DNA of 64,000 nt, taken from assembly GCA_030429495.1 (NCBI GenBank), contig JAUIFH010000002.1, forward strand, positions 1-64,000, read 5' to 3'. The DNA comes from Alphaproteobacteria bacterium. Lineage in GTDB: Bacteria > Pseudomonadota > Alphaproteobacteria > Rhodobacterales > Rhodobacteraceae. The notes under the pieces were generated by a model. The model was not told the origin of the DNA, searched no databases, and saw only the letters and a program-made list of their open reading frames with translations. The translations under genes were made by a program, and so were the position numbers. Below, in pieces: positions 60,657 through 64,000 of this stretch. Numbering within the stretch: position 1 is the stretch's first letter; every line of letters begins with the position of its first letter.

Positions 60657-63600
60657 TCACCTGATCTCCAAGACCCGGACTTCCTTAATGTGCGAACCGA
60701 CCTGGTATTCGACCTCGTCGCCGACTTGGGCATCGAGCAAGGCCTGACCTAACGGCGTATGAACCCCGATTTTGCCCTCGTCTGGTGCATTCTCACCCTC
60801 GACCAAGGTGAATGCGAGCTTTTTGCCGTCGGTAATATGCTCGATCTTGACCTTCGAGCCCAGCGCCACGGTCGGCTCGGCCGCGACGCGGCTCGCGGCG
60901 GTGAAGAGATCGCTGCCGGCCGGCGGCTCGAAGGGCAGGCTCGCCTGTTCCGGCTTCGGTCGTGCCGGCGGCGGGGCGGGGTGGGCGGCCCGCGCCGGTG
61001 TTTTTTCGATCTCGGCCGCAGTATCTTCCGCGAGATGCGTCAGGAGCGCCATCGCGTCGAGGCGCTCGGAATGCTTCACTCCCTTCGCCTTGGCATGAAC
61101 CAGAGCGGCCTCGATCGCCTCCTTTAGGGTCTCGATTTCTTTCCTCGGGTTGCGGAACCAATCGGTCGACCAGATCCGGTGCAGACGCCAGCCAAGGCCT
61201 TCGAGTACCTCCTGGCGGAGTCTGTCGCGGTCACGGCTCGATCTCGAACTGTGGTAGGGCGCGCCATCGCATTCCACGCCGAGGATGTAGCCGTAGGGCC
61301 AGTCCGGGTGCCGGACGCCCAGATCGATGCGGAACCCGGCGACGCCCACCTGCGGGACCACCTCGCAGCCAAGCCGCTCGATCTGTGCGGCGACGAAATC
61401 CTCGAAAGGACTTTCGGTTCCGCCCTGGGGGCCTGCGGCGTCGGGGATGTGGCCGGTCTTCGAATATTCGAGCCACCCCCGGAACATCCGCACTCCGAGA
61501 CTCTTCGCGCCATCGACGAGGATGTCGGTCGGTTTCATTGAAGTAAATGTCACGATCTTCCGCTTGGCCCGGGTGAAGAGCACGTTAAGACGGCGATGGC
61601 CGTGCGCCGAATTGATCGGACCGAAGCGTTGGAGAACCTTGGCACCGGGCGCTTCCGGGCCGTAGAGCGTTGAGATGAACATTACGTCGCGCTCGTCGCC
61701 CTGGATCGTCTCGATGTTCTTGATGAAGAACTCCTCGAGCGCGTCGTTCTCCTCCTCCCATTTCTCGACGAAGGCCTGAACCTTGGGGTTGCGGTCACGC
61801 TCTCTTTCGAACTCCTCCAGAATCAGGTCTTTCTGGTCCGAGTTCATTGTGCAGATGCCGAGCGAGAGTTCCGGCCGGTGAGTCATGTGATGGACCGCAG
61901 CCGCGACGACGGCGCGGGCCTCGATCTCATTGCGGCGCCCCTTGTAGATGCCGGGCACCTCGACAAGTTCGACGCCGAGGTCAGGATGGTCCTCCTGCGC
62001 GGAGGGAAAGATCGTCAGCTCCCCCTTATACATCCATTGGTTCGAGAACTGGATCAGCGCCGAGTGCCGCGAACGGTAGTGCCAGCGGAGCTGGCGCACT
62101 GGCATAAACGCAACGTTCGCCATGTCGAGAATGCTCTCACTGTCCTCCCGCAGGTCGTCGTCGGTGTCGCTGTCGTCGAGCACCTTCTGGAAGAAGCTCG
62201 TAGGCGGTAGCTGCTTGGTGTCGCCGACGATCACCGACTGATCGGCGCGGCTGACTGCCCCGATCGCGTTCTCAGGTGTCATCTGCGAGGCCTCGTCGAT
62301 CACGACGAGATCGAACCGCATTTCTTGTTGCAGGTATTGGGCCACGGCCAGAGGCGACATCATCCAACAGGGTTTCAGCTCAAGGAGCGCGTGCCCGGCG
62401 CGACTTGTCAGTTCTCGAATGCTGATGCGCCGCTTCTTCTTGTACAGCTCGTTGTAAATCAGGCTCATGTCGGTGAAGCTCGACTTTCGTCCGATATTGT
62501 TGCCGGCCGGCGGATGAGCGTTCTCAAGGAGCTCCTGGACTACAACCGCCCGTGATAGCTCGATCAGTTCGCGGTCCTTCGAGCGGATCTCGCCGCGGAT
62601 GCGGTCGAAGTCCGGGCCGTCGTAGCCTTGTAGCGCAGCTCCCCACTCCTGGTAGGCAAGATCCGCCATCGAGCGTGCGATGAGCGCGCGGACGATCGGC
62701 GCAAGCCGCGCGGGGTCGAAGCCCTCGCCTTCGGCGACAGCCCAGTCGATCAGATCGCCTAGCCCCTGCCCCCGCAGACTGTCCTCGGCGCGTTTCAGCT
62801 GCGCCCTGTCGAGTAGTGACCGCGGATCGGCCGCGGCCTCCTTGAGCTCGCTCACGCGCACCGCGAGGCCGGCCAGGGTGGAAAGGTCTTCCGGCAGCCC
62901 GAGGTCGGAGGCGAAGTTCGCGACGCGGGTCTCGAGTCCACTGCGCCGCGCAGCGAAGCTCTCGAATTCCTGCGCCATCGCACCCACGCGGACGGAGCGG
63001 ATTGCCGTCAGCGCGAGATCCGCGTTATCGCTGGCGGCGATCGCCTCGGCGAGGTCGCACTCGACCCCGAGCACATCCGTGGGGGTGGTGATACCTGAAA
63101 AGCGCGAGCCGAGCACGCTCTGGGCAGAGCTCTTCTCGATCTCGCGGGTGAGTTCGGCCTCTGATGATTTCCTGGACAGTATCTCTTCGATGTCAGAAAG
63201 CGGCAGGCTGGTCTTGTCTCGGAAGAGTTGGAGATGGCTCTCCGCCTCTGTGATGTAGCGTTTCTCCGCCTCGGCCATGTCCTTAAGTTCACGGAGCTTC
63301 CGCTCGGCTTCGGCCAGGGTCATGGGAGGCGTCTCCTCCACTGCGGCAAAGACAAGCACCGGATCGAGTTCGCCTGTTTCAAGATAGGCCTTGAGATCGA
63401 CGCTGGAGCCGGCGACCTCCTTGCAGATCGCATGGAAGGTCACTACCCGGCCGATGGCGTCCATGTCGGTGTTGAAACCGCGAAAATGCGGTCCGAACCG
63501 TTCAGCGTACCGCGCCTCATTGTCGAAATTGCGCCGGCTATCGAGCCAGTCGGCGTATTCGCGCATCCGCCGCGCCATATCAGCCTGGCTATCCTCGCGC

Positions 63601-64000
63601 CGACCTCCGAGGGCGTTGGCATAGGTGTTTCGGGACGCCTTATAGGTGGAGCCCATGCGCCCGAAAAAGCCTGCGCGATGGATCGCGTCAGCGGCAGTCC
63701 TGAGCTCGCCAGCGTTGTGGGTACCGTCCGCTGAGGGCAGCGCTTGCCGAATGCGGCCGATGTCGCTCGACAGGCGCGACAGATGGCTCTCAATCTCGAC
63801 GGCGATCGCGGTGACCGATCCCATCGGGTCGCCGCGCCGCAGGGCCAGCACATCCGGCGCTTGAGCAGCGATCCTTTGCGCCGCGGTACATATCTCTGCA
63901 AGCGTCCGGCTCATGCCAGTCCAGCTCTGCGGCAGTCTTTGAGCCGCGGCCAGCACCTTGGTCGCGGCCGAGATCGCTTCCTCGATCTCGGCGAGGCGGT
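60657..64000 (-). CDS. very large SF1 helicase with Vsr-like nuclease and GreA/B-like domain (5' end outside window)
   Basis: At least 1,114 codons are open, continuing past the window edge. A GTG at 63956 is internal, since the coil AEIEEAISAAT is read upstream of it. A long helical part is followed by UPF1-type SF1 motifs (FDLVVIDEASQMTPENAIGA, VIVGDTKQLPP, LRWHYRSRH, ETIQGDERDVMFIS, LNVLFTRAKRKI). Then comes a Vsr/MTES_1575-like endonuclease (ESPFEDFVAAQIERLG, FRIDLGV, GVECDGAPYHSSRSSRDRDR, LHRIWSTDWFRNP). The last 70 residues (KIGVHTPLGQALLDAQVGDE) are a GreA/GreB-type C-terminal domain. This is the build of predicted anti-phage helicase-nucleases. Confidence 0.85.
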   Translation of the reverse strand, partial: RLAEIEEAISAATKVLAAAQRLPQSWTGMSRTLAEICTAAQRIAAQAPDVLALRRGDPMGSVTAIAVEIESHLSRLSSDIGRIRQALPSADGTHNAGELRTAADAIHRAGFFGRMGSTYKASRNTYANALGGRREDSQADMARRMREYADWLDSRRNFDNEARYAERFGPHFRGFNTDMDAIGRVVTFHAICKEVAGSSVDLKAYLETGELDPVLVFAAVEETPPMTLAEAERKLRELKDMAEAEKRYITEAESHLQLFRDKTSLPLSDIEEILSRKSSEAELTREIEKSSAQSVLGSRFSGITTPTDVLGVECDLAEAIAASDNADLALTAIRSVRVGAMAQEFESFAARRSGLETRVANFASDLGLPEDLSTLAGLAVRVSELKEAAADPRSLLDRAQLKRAEDSLRGQGLGDLIDWAVAEGEGFDPARLAPIVRALIARSMADLAYQEWGAALQGYDGPDFDRIRGEIRSKDRELIELSRAVVVQELLENAHPPAGNNIGRKSSFTDMSLIYNELYKKKRRISIRELTSRAGHALLELKPCWMMSPLAVAQYLQQEMRFDLVVIDEASQMTPENAIGAVSRADQSVIVGDTKQLPPTSFFQKVLDDSDTDDDLREDSESILDMANVAFMPVRQLRWHYRSRHSALIQFSNQWMYKGELTIFPSAQEDHPDLGVELVEVPGIYKGRRNEIEARAVVAAAVHHMTHRPELSLGICTMNSDQKDLILEEFERERDRNPKVQAFVEKWEEENDALEEFFIKNIETIQGDERDVMFISTLYGPEAPGAKVLQRFGPINSAHGHRRLNVLFTRAKRKIVTFTSMKPTDILVDGAKSLGVRMFRGWLEYSKTGHIPDAAGPQGGTESPFEDFVAAQIERLGCEVVPQVGVAGFRIDLGVRHPDWPYGYILGVECDGAPYHSSRSSRDRDRLRQEVLEGLGWRLHRIWSTDWFRNPRKEIETLKEAIEAALVHAKAKGVKHSERLDAMALLTHLAEDTAAEIEKTPARAAHPAPPPARPKPEQASLPFEPPAGSDLFTAASRVAAEPTVALGSKVKIEHITDGKKLAFTLVEGENAPDEGKIGVHTPLGQALLDAQVGDEVEYQVGSHIKEVRVLEIR

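Overview
The window is GC-rich bacterial DNA from an alphaproteobacterium, most likely Rhodobacterales. The rRNA operon end runs 23S - 5S - initiator tRNA-Met, an order usual in that group, and the cytochrome c, SCO, PCuAC and CcdA gene families and the prophage proteins fit it. This placement is inference from gene order and protein style; no database was searched.

Layout. 1-1.9 kb: 3' part of 23S rRNA, 5S rRNA and tRNA-fMet. 2-13.2 kb: an accessory metal and envelope region. It holds a MerR-type sensor with a YnfA membrane protein; MntR divergent from a di-heme cytochrome peroxidase-like gene that is translationally chained to a PhnDCE-like ABC transporter, with a near-perfect 20-bp palindrome between them; a Zn/Cd/Pb P-type ATPase; two L,D-transpeptidases; and an IS481-type transposase remnant with an orphan MerR-type operator. 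13.2-25.8 kb: a long leftward copper and periplasmic thiol cluster (CcdA, two SCO-like proteins, PCuAC, a ScsC/DsbA-like protein, two TlpA/DsbE thioredoxins, cytochrome c, DUF411, a BNR-repeat protein, a multicopper oxidase and several small Cys- or Met-rich orphans), headed by cueR. The copper ATPase copA is divergent from cueR, and two CueR-type promoters lie between them.

26.4-53.8 kb: a lambda-like siphoprophage whose late genes all read leftward: TerS, TerL, gpW, portal, S49 protease/scaffold, decoration protein, capsid, joining proteins, tail terminator, tail tube, frameshifted tail chaperones, tape measure, tip proteins, fibre, endolysin and overlapping spanins. Five groups of rightward cargo genes sit between late genes: VapBC; a MORN-like protein; a membrane protein with a bactofilin and a secreted thermonuclease; a small basic protein; and a 451-aa TPR protein. 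No integrase, repressor or replication gene is visible, so the element is incomplete here, domesticated, or continues elsewhere.

54.5-64 kb: an AddB-like nuclease and an AddA-like helicase-nuclease in overlapping frames. Convergent with them is a very large SF1 helicase with a Vsr-like endonuclease domain and a GreA/GreB-type C-terminal domain, cut by the window end. This looks like a DNA-processing or defence module.

How parts fit. Metal-responsive MerR and MntR regulators appear to control efflux (ZntA, CopA), periplasmic copper detoxification and thiol repair, envelope cross-linking and an unassigned ABC importer. The prophage cargo and the nuclease-helicase genes are the most likely places for undescribed functions.
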